Shown here piece by piece: positions 9,418 through 17,722 of a stretch of DNA of 19,340 nt (positions within the stretch are counted from its first letter, which is position 1; the number at the start of each line of letters is the position of its first letter). The position numbers and the translations under genes were made by a program. Below the pieces are notes generated by a model. It did not search any database. It had not been told where the DNA came from and was given only the letters and a program-made list of their open reading frames with translations. Source of the DNA: Actinomycetes bacterium (GTDB lineage: Bacteria; Actinomycetota; Acidimicrobiia; Spongiisociales; UBA5794). The stretch is taken from positions 1 to 19,340 of the forward strand of contig JAMBLL010000331.1 in assembly GCA_023336765.1 (NCBI GenBank), given 5' to 3'.

Positions 9418-10623
9418 ATGCGCATAGGTATGGTCGGCGCCCGCTTCGCCGGTCTTGATGGTGTGTCACTTGAATCGGCAAAGCTTGCTGAAGCGCTTAT
9501 TCGTGGCGGCCATGAGATCGTTTGGTTCGCCGGAGAGATCGGCGAGGGGTTCAATCCTTCGGTCGTGTGTGATGCGGCTGGCTTCGGAACCTCCGAGAAC
9601 ATCGAGATCGGGCGTCAGGCTTTTGGTGGTGGCGACCCTGTAGCTGTGCGAGCGATGATCGAGGATGTCGCACGAGAGATCCAGCGTGCGTTCGATACGT
9701 TCATCGATGAATATGACATCGAGACGGTGATCGTCGAGAACGCATGGGCGATACCCATGCAGCTTCCACTCGCACTCGCAGCCGCGCGGGTGATTGCGGA
9801 CCGTGGCATCCCCGCCGTTGGGCATCATCACGACTTTTCGTGGGAGCGTGCGCGGTTTGCGAAATCGTCGGTACCGGATCTCATCGAGAGCCTGTTCCCG
9901 CCAGCGCTGCCATCCGTTGCTCACGTTGTCATCAACTCGCTCGCCAAGCGCGATCTCCTCGACCGCCGTGGCCTCGACTCATCGGTTCTCCCCAATGTGA
10001 TGGATTTCGAGACAGGCCCGCCACACGGGGACGGCGGTGACGCGTTCCGACGCATCGCCGGAATCGGTCCTGGTGACACCGTGCTACTCCAGCCAACGCG
10101 CGTGATACGTCGCAAGGGCATCGAGATGACGATTGACCTCGCATCAGCCATGGATGGGAACCCTGTGGTTGTCGTAACTCATCCCGACGACCTCGACGAT
10201 GCGTACTGGGCGGAACTCAGCGTCCAGGCGGACGGGTTGGGCGTGGATCTCAGGATCATCGATGTCGGGAGAGAACTGTCGGCCCTGACCAGTGCGTACG
10301 AGGCTGCGGACCTCGTGTGTTTCCCAAGCCTGTACGAGGGATACGGCAACGCTCTCGTAGAAGCCGTCTATCACCGAAGGCCTGTTCTGGTGAATCGCTA
10401 CAGCGTCTACGTCAGTGACATCGCACCGCTCGGGTTCGACTTCGTCGAGATCGATGAGGAGATCAGTAGCGACGCGGTTGCCAGAGCGAACCGTATCGTC
10501 TCACGCGAGGCGAACAGCGACGATGCCAGTGAGCACAATTTCACCATCGGGGAAGCTGCACTGTCGTACAGCTCTGCGCTGGGTGTGGTCGAACGGAGTT
10601 TCTCAACAATCAAAGGCCTGTGA
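9418..10623 (+). CDS. GT-B glycosyltransferase (GT4-like) in the transporter operon
   Basis: Predicted cytoplasmic retaining glycosyltransferase of 401 residues. The N-terminal Rossmann half begins MRIGMVGARFAGLDGVSLE and carries a histidine-rich HHHDFSWER at 136-144. The C-terminal half has the donor-site RVIRRKGIE (228-236) and the GT4 acidic motif EGYGNALVE, with Glu307 and Glu315 seven residues apart. The frame is open upstream to 9253, but the ATG at 9418 fits the fold and has GAAGGGA just upstream. It lies 2 nt after the second permease stop, so it belongs to the same transcript. Position suggests that it makes or extends a glucoside related to the transported compound, such as a glycosylated glycerate compatible solute. 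Donor and acceptor cannot be read from the sequence. Confidence 0.82.
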   Translation: MRIGMVGARFAGLDGVSLESAKLAEALIRGGHEIVWFAGEIGEGFNPSVVCDAAGFGTSENIEIGRQAFGGGDPVAVRAMIEDVAREIQRAFDTFIDEYDIETVIVENAWAIPMQLPLALAAARVIADRGIPAVGHHHDFSWERARFAKSSVPDLIESLFPPALPSVAHVVINSLAKRDLLDRRGLDSSVLPNVMDFETGPPHGDGGDAFRRIAGIGPGDTVLLQPTRVIRRKGIEMTIDLASAMDGNPVVVVTHPDDLDDAYWAELSVQADGLGVDLRIIDVGRELSALTSAYEAADLVCFPSLYEGYGNALVEAVYHRRPVLVNRYSVYVSDIAPLGFDFVEIDEEISSDAVARANRIVSREANSDDASEHNFTIGEAALSYSSALGVVERSFSTIKGL

Positions 10624-10635
10624 ATCGACAACCGC

Positions 10636-10666
10636 TAGACAGCGCCGACGCTGGGAGTCCTAGAAT
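10636..10666 (+). promoter_or_regulatory. purN: Candidate promoter for the purN-purH-folD operon
   Basis: TAGACA at 10636-10641 (five of six matches to the -35 consensus) and TAGAAT at 10661-10666 (five of six to the -10 consensus) are 19 bp apart. Transcription would begin near 10673, within a base or two of the purN ATG at 10675, implying a leaderless mRNA. No well-spaced Shine-Dalgarno precedes that ATG, which agrees. The 19-bp spacing is longer than ideal. Confidence 0.5.
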
Positions 10667-10674
10667 GCTCGTTG

Positions 10675-11307
10675 ATGCCCTCTGTTCCCGTTCCGCTCGC
10701 TGTACTCGTCTCTGGCGAGGGAAGCAACCTCCAGGCGCTGATGGACCAATCGGATCGGACGTACACGATCGCTGTTGTCATCTCTGATCGGAGTGGCATT
10801 GGTGCCCTGTCGAGGGCGCGCAACGCAGGAATTCCAACCGAGGTCCTCGGGTGGGCGGACTTCGTGTCCAGGGATGACTTCACCACTGCCGTGTGCGACA
10901 CAGCACAGGCCCACGGGGCAACGGGTCTTGTGCTTGCGGGATTCATGCGGATTCTGTCTCCATCGGCCATGTCCCGCTTTCCTGACGCGATCATCAATGT
11001 GCACCCTGCATTGCTGCCATCGTTTCCTGGTGCCGACGCTGTCGAGCAGGCACTCGAACGTGGTGTGGCCTATACGGGGGTAACCGTGCACTTCGTTGAC
11101 GAGCAGGTCGACCACGGTCCGATCATCGCTCAGCGACCGGTTCGCGTCAACAGTGACGATGACGCTGAGACGCTTCACTCGAGGATCCAGGAGGTCGAAC
11201 ATGACCTGTTCCCTGAGGTTGTGGCCGCGTTCGCCCGGGGAGATATCCATGTCGAGTCTGGTCGGGTGCGGTGGAAGGTGCCTTTGCACACTGGGAGCGT
11301 GCGATGA
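10675..11307 (+). CDS. purN: Phosphoribosylglycinamide formyltransferase
   Basis: GAR transformylase, 210 residues. It moves a formyl group from 10-formyltetrahydrofolate to glycinamide ribonucleotide, the third step of purine synthesis. The phosphate loop SGEGSNLQAL (13-22) and the catalytic residues Asn108 and His110 (INVHPALLPSFPG), His139 and Asp146 (VHFVDEQVDHGPI) are all present. A TTG at 10672 directly precedes the ATG and would add one methionine. I chose the ATG, which fits the apparent leaderless promoter. The stop overlaps the purH start by 4 nt. Confidence 0.95.
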   Translation: MPSVPVPLAVLVSGEGSNLQALMDQSDRTYTIAVVISDRSGIGALSRARNAGIPTEVLGWADFVSRDDFTTAVCDTAQAHGATGLVLAGFMRILSPSAMSRFPDAIINVHPALLPSFPGADAVEQALERGVAYTGVTVHFVDEQVDHGPIIAQRPVRVNSDDDAETLHSRIQEVEHDLFPEVVAAFARGDIHVESGRVRWKVPLHTGSVR

Positions 11308-12821
11308 CGCGGATCGCCGTGGGACGGGCCCTGATCTCTGTATCAGACAAGCGTGGCCTCACGCCTCTTGCTGAGTCCCTCGTGGGCCTTGGAGTGGAGA
11401 TCGTCTCGTCTGGAGGAACTGCCGCACACATCGAGCAGGCTGGTATCCCCGTCACCCATGTCGAGGATGTGACCGGTGCGCCAGAGATGTTCGACGGTCG
11501 TGTCAAGACCCTCCATCCACGGATCCACGGTGCGATACTGGCTGATCTTGGTAAGGGGAGCCACAGACAGGAACTCCTCGATTTCGGTATAGAACCGTTC
11601 CAGCTCGTGGTGTCGAATCTGTACCCATTCTCCGACAGCGTCGCCAGTGGTGCTGATGAGGACGAGATCATCGAGAACATCGACATCGGTGGGCCCACAC
11701 TCATCCGGGCTGCGGCCAAGAACCATGCCTGGGTTGCGGTGGTTGTGTCGCCCGATCGATATGTCGAGATGGTCAATGCTGTTGCCCGTGGCGGTACCAC
11801 CGAGGACCTACGTCGTGACCTCGCCAAAGAGGCATTCTTCGCCAGCGCCAGATACGACGCTGCCATCGTCAATTGGTTCGAACGTGTTGGAGCACAGAGG
11901 CTTGTGTTGCCACTCGAGATGAACACGGGTCTGCGATACGGCGAGAATCCTGGCCAGCCCGCCGGTCTCTACTCCATGAGCACGAGTGGCGGATGGTGGG
12001 CAAAGGGAAAACAGCTTCAGGGCAAGGACATGTCCTTCAACAACTACGCGGATGCTGATGCAGCATGGAAGCTCGCATCCGACCTACCGGATGGATCCGC
12101 CGTCGTTGTGAAGCACATGAACGCGTGCGGTGCGGCAACCGGTGCAACGATGCTCGAAGCTTTCTCGAAGGCATGGGAAGGCGACTCGCTTGCGGCCTTC
12201 GGAGGAGTTGTGGCACTCGCCGGTGAACTCGACGGTAAGACATCCAGGGCGATCACCGAGAACTTCGTCGAGATCGTGATCGCGTCATCCATCACAGATG
12301 AGGCGAAGGCCATCTTGGCACAGAAGAAAAATCTCAGGGCCTTTGCTGCACCTTTCCCGTCAGACGATGATCTTGACATCAGGTCCATAGACGGCGGGTT
12401 CCTCATCCAGAAATCCGACACCGTCATCTCGGACGTCTCGCTTTGGGAATCCAGGTCCCGTGAGCCCTCAGCTGCGGAGGTCTCCGATCTTCAGATCGCG
12501 TGGACGATCGCTGCCCATGCCAAGTCAAACGCGATCGTACTTGTGAAGGACGGTGCTGCCGTCGGCGTCGGTACGGGTGACCAGTCGAGGGTCGGGGCTG
12601 CAGTTCGTGCTCTGGACCAGGCAGGGGAACGGGCGCGCGGTTCAGTGTGCGCGTCTGACGCGTTCTTTCCGTTCAGGGATGGACCGGATGCATTGGCGTC
12701 AGCAGGGATCACAGCGATCGTCGAGCCAGGCGGCTCGGTGAGAGACCAGGAAGTAATCGAGTCAGCACAAGAGCATGCCATGGCATTGCTCTTCACAGGT
12801 GAAAGGCATTTCAGACATTGA
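11304..12821 (+). CDS. purH: Bifunctional AICAR transformylase / IMP cyclohydrolase
   Basis: 505-residue enzyme catalysing the last two steps of IMP synthesis. The N-terminal MGS-like cyclohydrolase domain includes ALISVSDKRG, SSGGTA and GRVKTLHPRIHG (about 66-76). The C-terminal transformylase keeps the catalytic Lys270-His271, the SNAIVLVKDG motif and GSVRDQ. Two signature positions differ from the usual form: RYGENPHQ reads RYGENPGQ (211-218), and the KHxNPCG motif reads KHMNACG (270-276). An upstream in-frame ATG at 11271 lies inside purN. The ATG at 11304 gives the normal N-terminus, overlaps the purN stop by 4 nt and has GGGAG upstream. Confidence 0.95.
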   Translation: MTRIAVGRALISVSDKRGLTPLAESLVGLGVEIVSSGGTAAHIEQAGIPVTHVEDVTGAPEMFDGRVKTLHPRIHGAILADLGKGSHRQELLDFGIEPFQLVVSNLYPFSDSVASGADEDEIIENIDIGGPTLIRAAAKNHAWVAVVVSPDRYVEMVNAVARGGTTEDLRRDLAKEAFFASARYDAAIVNWFERVGAQRLVLPLEMNTGLRYGENPGQPAGLYSMSTSGGWWAKGKQLQGKDMSFNNYADADAAWKLASDLPDGSAVVVKHMNACGAATGATMLEAFSKAWEGDSLAAFGGVVALAGELDGKTSRAITENFVEIVIASSITDEAKAILAQKKNLRAFAAPFPSDDDLDIRSIDGGFLIQKSDTVISDVSLWESRSREPSAAEVSDLQIAWTIAAHAKSNAIVLVKDGAAVGVGTGDQSRVGAAVRALDQAGERARGSVCASDAFFPFRDGPDALASAGITAIVEPGGSVRDQEVIESAQEHAMALLFTGERHFRH

Positions 12822-13684
12822 GCGCACACATACTCTCCGGAATCACGGTAGCGAAAGAGGTCAAGGCACAGGTCGCGATCGACATCGAAGCTCTCAAGGC
12901 CGATGGCATCGAGGTCGGCCTTGCCACACTGCTTGTGGGCGATGATCCGGCGTCCCATATCTACGTGAGCTACAAGCACAAGGATGCCGACGCGGTCGGC
13001 ATGAATTCGTTCGACGTCCAACTGCCACAAGACGCGACCCAGGCAGACGTGTTCGCAGCCGTGGACGACCTCAACGCAAGGGACGATGTCACCGGGATCA
13101 TCGTTCAACTCCCGCTGCCAGACGGCCTTGACGGCGAGGCCGCCGTCGAGCGGGTTCTTCCTACAAAGGACGCGGACGGTTTGCATCCCTTCAACCTGGG
13201 GAGGGTCATCCTCGGGCGGCCCGGTCCGCTTCCCGCCACACCCTCTGGTGTTATGACGATCCTTGACCACTACGGGATCGAAACCGCGGGCAAGACGGCT
13301 GTCATCGTTGGCCGTAGTTTTCTGGTCGGCAAACCGATGGGTCTGCTCCTTGGTGCCAAGGGTGTCGACGCAACGGTGATCCAGGCACACTCCCGCACGC
13401 CGGATCTTGCGGCTGTGTGCGCGACCGCAGATATCCTCATCACAGCGATAGGACGACCAGGGATGGTCGACGCCTCGTTCGTCAAGCCTGGAGCGGTTGT
13501 GATCGATGTTGGAACGACCCGCACCGATGACGGACTGCGTGGAGATGTCCTATTCGACGAGGTGGTTGAGATCGCAGGTGCAATAACCCCCGTGCCCGGC
13601 GGTGTTGGACCAATGACACGGGCATCACTGCTTACGAACACGATCGGACTGGCCAGAGCACAGAGCACAGACTTCAGAACATAG
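12818..13684 (+). CDS. folD: Methylenetetrahydrofolate dehydrogenase / cyclohydrolase
   Basis: FolD interconverts 5,10-methylene-THF, methenyl-THF and 10-formyl-THF, supplying the formyl donor for PurN and PurH upstream. It has 288 residues, with the catalytic pair Tyr49/Lys53 in YVSYK, then QLPLP (97-101), KDADG, GRSFLVGKPMG (165-175), DVGTTR and PVPGGVGPMTRASLL. The usual PCTP and GRSNIVGKP motifs read PATP and GRSFLVGKP. The start is a TTG whose last two bases lie in the purH stop (TTGA), a 4-nt overlap. The last ten residues (ARAQSTDFRT) are encoded by a heptad repeat array, and the TAG stop is itself part of a repeat unit, so the C-terminal tail is probably repeat-derived. Confidence 0.94.
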   Translation: MSAHILSGITVAKEVKAQVAIDIEALKADGIEVGLATLLVGDDPASHIYVSYKHKDADAVGMNSFDVQLPQDATQADVFAAVDDLNARDDVTGIIVQLPLPDGLDGEAAVERVLPTKDADGLHPFNLGRVILGRPGPLPATPSGVMTILDHYGIETAGKTAVIVGRSFLVGKPMGLLLGAKGVDATVIQAHSRTPDLAAVCATADILITAIGRPGMVDASFVKPGAVVIDVGTTRTDDGLRGDVLFDEVVEIAGAITPVPGGVGPMTRASLLTNTIGLARAQSTDFRT

Positions 13685-13716
13685 AACGTAGAACATAGAA
13701 CACAGACTTCAGAACG
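13654..13716 (+). repeat. Nine-unit heptad array across the folD stop codon
   Basis: Sixty-three bases divide exactly into nine consecutive 7-mers with consensus YAGARCA. Units include CAGAGCA (twice), CAGACTT (twice), CAGAACA, TAGAACG and TAGAACA (twice). The first four units are inside folD, the fifth supplies its TAG stop, and the last ends 13 nt before the icd ATG, next to its ribosome binding site. The unit TAGAACG recurs in the HU array at 17625-17659. Confidence 0.88.
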
Positions 13717-13729
13717 AATGGAGAAGCCA

Positions 13730-14932
<1,203 letters not shown>

Positions 14933-14938
14933 GAGGAA

Positions 14939-15049
14939 CAGCCGTCAGCCAACAGCCGTCAGCCAACAGGAAGAAACCGGAATTCTCGGCCCTTGCCTAC
15001 GGCTCGTTCTCTGGCTGACGGCCGATGGCTGATGGCTGATGGCTGATGG
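14939..15049. repeat. Heptad-armed inverted-repeat element between icd and mdh
   Basis: The left arm (14939-14969) is alternating CAGCCGT and CAGCCAA, four units plus CAG, starting 6 nt after the icd stop. The right arm (15011-15049) is GGCTGAT-type units on the other strand. CAGCCAACAGCCGTCAGCCA in the left arm aligns with the reverse complement of the right arm with few mismatches, so a large hairpin can form. The spacer starts with GAAGAAACCGG and ends with TTCTCTGGCTG, closely like the element at 2568-2676. It ends 36 nt before the mdh ATG. Confidence 0.87.
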
Positions 15050-15085
15050 GTACCCTCAGTGGTACACCGACCCAAAGGAGAGGTC

Positions 15086-16021
15086 ATGAGCAAGGTAACT
15101 GTTGTTGGCGCTGGTAAGTACGGCTCCACCACCACCCAACGGATCGCTGAGTGGGACATCGTCGACGAGGTCGTGATGACCGACATCGTTGAAGGTCTGC
15201 CACAGGGTCTGGCTCTTGACATGAACCAGTCGCGCCCTGTTCTGGGATATCGAACGCTCGTCACAGGGACCAACGACTATGCAGACACAGCAGAATCCGA
15301 TGTTGTCGTCATCACCGCTGGCCTTCCTCGCAAACCGGGCATGAGCCGCATGGACCTTCTCGGCGTCAACGCAGGAATCGTCACATCGGTGGTTGAGGAG
15401 ATCGTCCGATACTCGCCCAACGCCGTGATCATCGTTGTCACCAACCCGCTCGACCAGATGACGACGCTTGCGGCGGACGTGTCGGGCTTCCCGCGCAACA
15501 GGGTTCTCGGCCAGGCCGGAATGCTCGATAGCGCCAGGTTCGCCCACTTCATCTCCGAAGCCGCAGACCACGACGTACTTGATATCACCGCCGTAACCCT
15601 TGGCTCGCATGGAGAGACGATGGTTCCTGTTCCCTCGTTGTGCAAGGTTGGGGATCAGCCGTTACTCGACGCTCTCGGTGAAGACACTGTCGCGGAGCTC
15701 GTCGACCGTACCCGCAAGGGCGGAGGGGAGATCGTGGCCTACCTTAAGACCGGCTCTGCGTACTACGCACCCTCAGCCGCAGCCGCTTCGATGGTCAAGG
15801 CGATCGTCGAAGACTCGGGATCCCAGATGCCAGTGTGCGCATGGATGGAAGGCGAGTACGGGATCGACGGCGTGTACCTCGGTGTTCTCGCCAGACTCGG
15901 CCGCAACGGCGTCGAAGAGATCGTGACCGTGCCGCTCACCACCGATGAGGTAGATGGCCTTCGCGAGGCTGCGGTTGCCGTCAAGGAGAAGGTCGCAGAC
16001 CTCGAAGACCTGGATATCTAG
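15086..16021 (+). CDS. mdh: Malate dehydrogenase (LDH-like type)
   Basis: NAD-dependent malate dehydrogenase of 311 residues that forms oxaloacetate in the TCA cycle. It has the GAGKYG loop (8-13) with Asp33 ending the second strand, the arginine-bearing active-site loop LPRKPGMSRMDLL (Arg82, Arg88), VTNPLDQMT with Asn120, LDSARF with Asp148 and Arg151, and the catalytic His175. The usual GxHGD around that histidine reads GSHGE. The frame is open upstream to 15059, but the ATG at 15086 has the strong site AAAGGAGAGG (15074-15083). It follows icd with a repeat element between, and may be transcribed with it or from its own promoter. Confidence 0.94.
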   Translation: MSKVTVVGAGKYGSTTTQRIAEWDIVDEVVMTDIVEGLPQGLALDMNQSRPVLGYRTLVTGTNDYADTAESDVVVITAGLPRKPGMSRMDLLGVNAGIVTSVVEEIVRYSPNAVIIVVTNPLDQMTTLAADVSGFPRNRVLGQAGMLDSARFAHFISEAADHDVLDITAVTLGSHGETMVPVPSLCKVGDQPLLDALGEDTVAELVDRTRKGGGEIVAYLKTGSAYYAPSAAAASMVKAIVEDSGSQMPVCAWMEGEYGIDGVYLGVLARLGRNGVEEIVTVPLTTDEVDGLREAAVAVKEKVADLEDLDI

Positions 16022-16030
16022 GGAAGAAGT

Positions 16031-16213
16031 AGATTCCTCCCTCGACTCTTTGGGCGGGGGAGGTGGCCGAGCTTGCGAGGTCGGAGGGGGAGACCACGAG
16101 GATCCACTCAGCTTGCGCGTGTCACGGGACCAAATCGAGCTGAGTGGTGCGACTCAGGTTTCCCCCTCTGTCTCGTTCCTCGACATCTCCCCCGCGAAGG
16201 CCGGGGGAGAGAT
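16031..16213. repeat. Nested imperfect inverted repeat, about 180 bp, MITE-like
   Basis: The outer arms, GCGGGGGAGGTGGCCGAG and following bases (16054-16093), and the reverse complement of 16158-16195, align with a few gaps. The ends (AGATTCCTCCC and GGGGGAGAGATT) also pair. Inside lies a perfect 10-bp pair, CCACTCAGCT at 16104-16113 and AGCTGAGTGG at 16138-16147. The element fills the 219-bp gap between convergent mdh and the membrane-protein gene, and no ORF of interest was seen there. Its C-run/G-run plan resembles the repeat at 19250-19300. A non-autonomous mobile remnant or a bidirectional terminator are both possible. Confidence 0.7.
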
Positions 16214-16240
16214 TCAGAAGCGATTGTACGATCTACGTCC

Positions 16241-17182
16241 CTACGCCCCGCTCTGTGCTGCTGCTGCTTGTTCTTTCTGGTACTCGTCGTAGGCATCCTG
16301 GATCTCTTGAGCGCTCTCGTCTGCTGCTTCGCGCTGTTTACGTGCACGAGCACGTGCCGCAACGATATCGCGTCGCTTTGCCCACAAGCCGATCCCACCG
16401 ACCCAGGCAATGGTGATGCCGAGTCCTGCGAGCCACCAGCCGCCCGCGGTCTGAATATCCTTGTACTGAGCCGAGATGTCGGTAACTCCGTTCGATTGGA
16501 CGAAGCCCGTTTGGGCCGTGACCAGGCTCTGACGAATCGCACCGGCCGAAAGTATGATCACACCCCATGCTGCGACCGTTGTGAAGATCATCATGCGGTT
16601 CCCAGCAACGTCGATGGGTCTGATAGATATCGACAGGCCTGCCAGAACGAGGAAGACGATCAGGACGAGAGCCCACGTCTGGATCGACAGTTGGGTGCCC
16701 GCGACGGTCGATGCCACAAGGGCGAAAACTACGAAGAGACCGATGAACATCGGCATCGCTCGTTTGAAGATCACAGACTTGTCTCTGAAAATGCTGCGTA
16801 ACGAGAGCGAGACCGACCCAGCAAGCAATGCTGCGACCATGAGTCCGCTGACGGTCTGGAGAGTTATGTCGGTCACAGCTCGGTCAGTTCCGATCGTGAA
16901 GTATGCGGTAACACCTGTGGCAGCAGCCACGAGATACATCGTCACGCCAGCTGACACTGCAGGCTTGATGGATCCCTCCCAGGAGGTGAGAAGTCCTCCG
17001 ATGACGAGGAGCACACCCATCGCGATAATCGCCCAGCCCTGCCGCGTTTCGTATCCACGCAGGGACCAAGGTTGGATGAGGAAGTTGTAGTCGGGTTTCA
17101 ACCGTGCGTACTCCCACGCAACCGATGCGATCATGATCATCGGCCCAAGTACAAGAGCGATTTTCGACCAGTGTTTCTTCAC
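16241..17182 (-). CDS. Predicted eight-segment membrane protein, unknown function
   Basis: I do not recognise this family. The 313-residue protein has about eight hydrophobic segments, near residues 7-24, 49-67, 75-95, 108-128, 143-161, 168-187, 197-216 and 248-267. A charged Ala/Glu/Lys/Arg-rich C-terminal tail (about 268-313) may form a helix or short coiled coil in the cytoplasm. No catalytic or transport motif was seen. The start is GTG at 17182 with only a weak GAGAG upstream. It converges with mdh and diverges from the HU gene, so it is probably transcribed alone. Confidence 0.75.
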   Translation of the reverse strand: MKKHWSKIALVLGPMIMIASVAWEYARLKPDYNFLIQPWSLRGYETRQGWAIIAMGVLLVIGGLLTSWEGSIKPAVSAGVTMYLVAAATGVTAYFTIGTDRAVTDITLQTVSGLMVAALLAGSVSLSLRSIFRDKSVIFKRAMPMFIGLFVVFALVASTVAGTQLSIQTWALVLIVFLVLAGLSISIRPIDVAGNRMMIFTTVAAWGVIILSAGAIRQSLVTAQTGFVQSNGVTDISAQYKDIQTAGGWWLAGLGITIAWVGGIGLWAKRRDIVAARARARKQREAADESAQEIQDAYDEYQKEQAAAAQSGA

Positions 17183-17274
17183 GTGAAGTCTCTCATTGGC
17201 CCGTACTCTACCGTTTCTGTGGAAGTGAGAACGCCCTAGATGCCGGATTGATGCTGAAGAAACACAAGTTGGTC

Positions 17275-17280
17275 TAGAAT
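17275..17280 (+). promoter_or_regulatory. Candidate -10 element for the HU gene
   Basis: TAGAAT, the same hexamer as at the purN promoter, lies 71 nt before the HU ATG in the 169-bp gap between the divergent membrane-protein and HU genes. No convincing -35 box sits at the right distance: TTGATG at 17248-17253 is 21 bp away. The rest of the gap shows nothing clear except the HU ribosome binding site. Confidence 0.3.
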
Positions 17281-17351
17281 TACACGAGCGTTATTCACAT
17301 ATGCGCACCACCGTTCCACGAGAGACGTGGACATGAGGGAGGTTTACCAAC

Positions 17352-17627
17352 ATGAACAAGAGCGAATTGGTCGAAGCTGTGGCAAGCAGCACGGGTGAGT
17401 CGAAGGCGGCTGCTGAGAAGGCTGTCAACGCGACACTTGACGCGATCGTCGGCGCCGTTGCCGGTGGCGACAAGGTTCAACTCACAGGTTTCGGAACGTT
17501 TGAGCCGCGCGATCGTGCAGCACGCACGGCCCGCAATCCTCAGACAGGTGCTGAGATCCAGGTTGCAGCGACGACGGTCCCAGCGTTCAAGGCCGGCAAG
17601 TCCTTCAAGGATGCCGTTAAGCCGTAG
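17352..17627 (+). CDS. hup: HU-family nucleoid DNA-binding protein
   Basis: A 91-residue HU/IHF-like protein that bends and packs DNA as a dimer. It has the family N-terminus MNKSELVEAVASSTGESKAAAEKAVNATLDAI, the core GDKVQLTGFGTFEPRDRAARTARNPQTGAEI with the DNA-clasping arm, and the final helix PAFKAGKSFKDAVKP. It is plain length and lacks the long Lys/Ala-rich tail of mycobacterial and streptomycete HupB-type proteins. GAGGGAGG at 17335-17342 is a strong ribosome binding site. The TAG stop lies within the first unit of a TAGAACG heptad array. Confidence 0.95.
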   Translation: MNKSELVEAVASSTGESKAAAEKAVNATLDAIVGAVAGGDKVQLTGFGTFEPRDRAARTARNPQTGAEIQVAATTVPAFKAGKSFKDAVKP

Positions 17628-17659
17628 AACGTAGAACGTAGAACGTAGAACGTAGAAAG
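17625..17659 (+). repeat. TAGAACG heptad array beginning at the HU stop codon
   Basis: Four exact tandem copies of TAGAACG followed by TAGAAAG, five units in 35 bp. The first TAG is the HU stop codon. The array runs directly into the terminator hairpin at 17654-17682. The unit is identical to one in the folD array. Confidence 0.95.
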
Positions 17660-17682
17660 GGCGCCCACCGGGCGCCCTTTCT
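17654..17682. terminator. Intrinsic terminator after HU
   Basis: AGAAAGGGCGCCC and GGGCGCCCTTTCT form a perfect 13-bp stem with a 3-nt loop (ACC). The stem ends in A and T runs, so it can serve the rightward HU transcript and the convergent leftward SCP2 transcript. The left arm shares its first bases with the last heptad unit. Confidence 0.85.
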
Positions 17683-17686
17683 CATG

Positions 17687-17713
17687 TCGTCAGCCGTCAG
17701 TTCTTGCTGATAG
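17687..17713. repeat. Short heptad array at the SCP2 gene 3' end
   Basis: Two tandem CGTCAGC/CGTCAGT units followed by an inverted GCTGATAGC, about 10 nt beyond the stop of the leftward SCP2 gene. The units match those of the arms at 2568 and 14939, so this looks like a reduced copy of the same element with a very short spacer. Confidence 0.6.
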
Positions 17714-17722
17714 CTTCCTCTC

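Noticed and set aside
12491..13390. Minus-strand ORF of 299 codons opposite purH/folD
   Set aside because: It is a shadow of two conserved enzymes whose catalytic motifs are intact on the plus strand.
15086..16021. Assignment of mdh as lactate dehydrogenase
   Set aside because: The active-site loop LPRKPGMSRMDLL has the arginine-rich malate pattern, and the gene follows icd.
16073..16801. Plus-strand ORF of 242 codons starting in the repeat element
   Set aside because: It crosses the inverted repeat and then runs antisense to the membrane protein. The minus-strand frame has eight clear hydrophobic segments, so this one is not coding.
17206..17351. Small RNA or riboswitch in the gap before HU
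   Set aside because: No strong hairpin series or known aptamer motif was visible. Only a -10-like hexamer and the ribosome binding site are supported.
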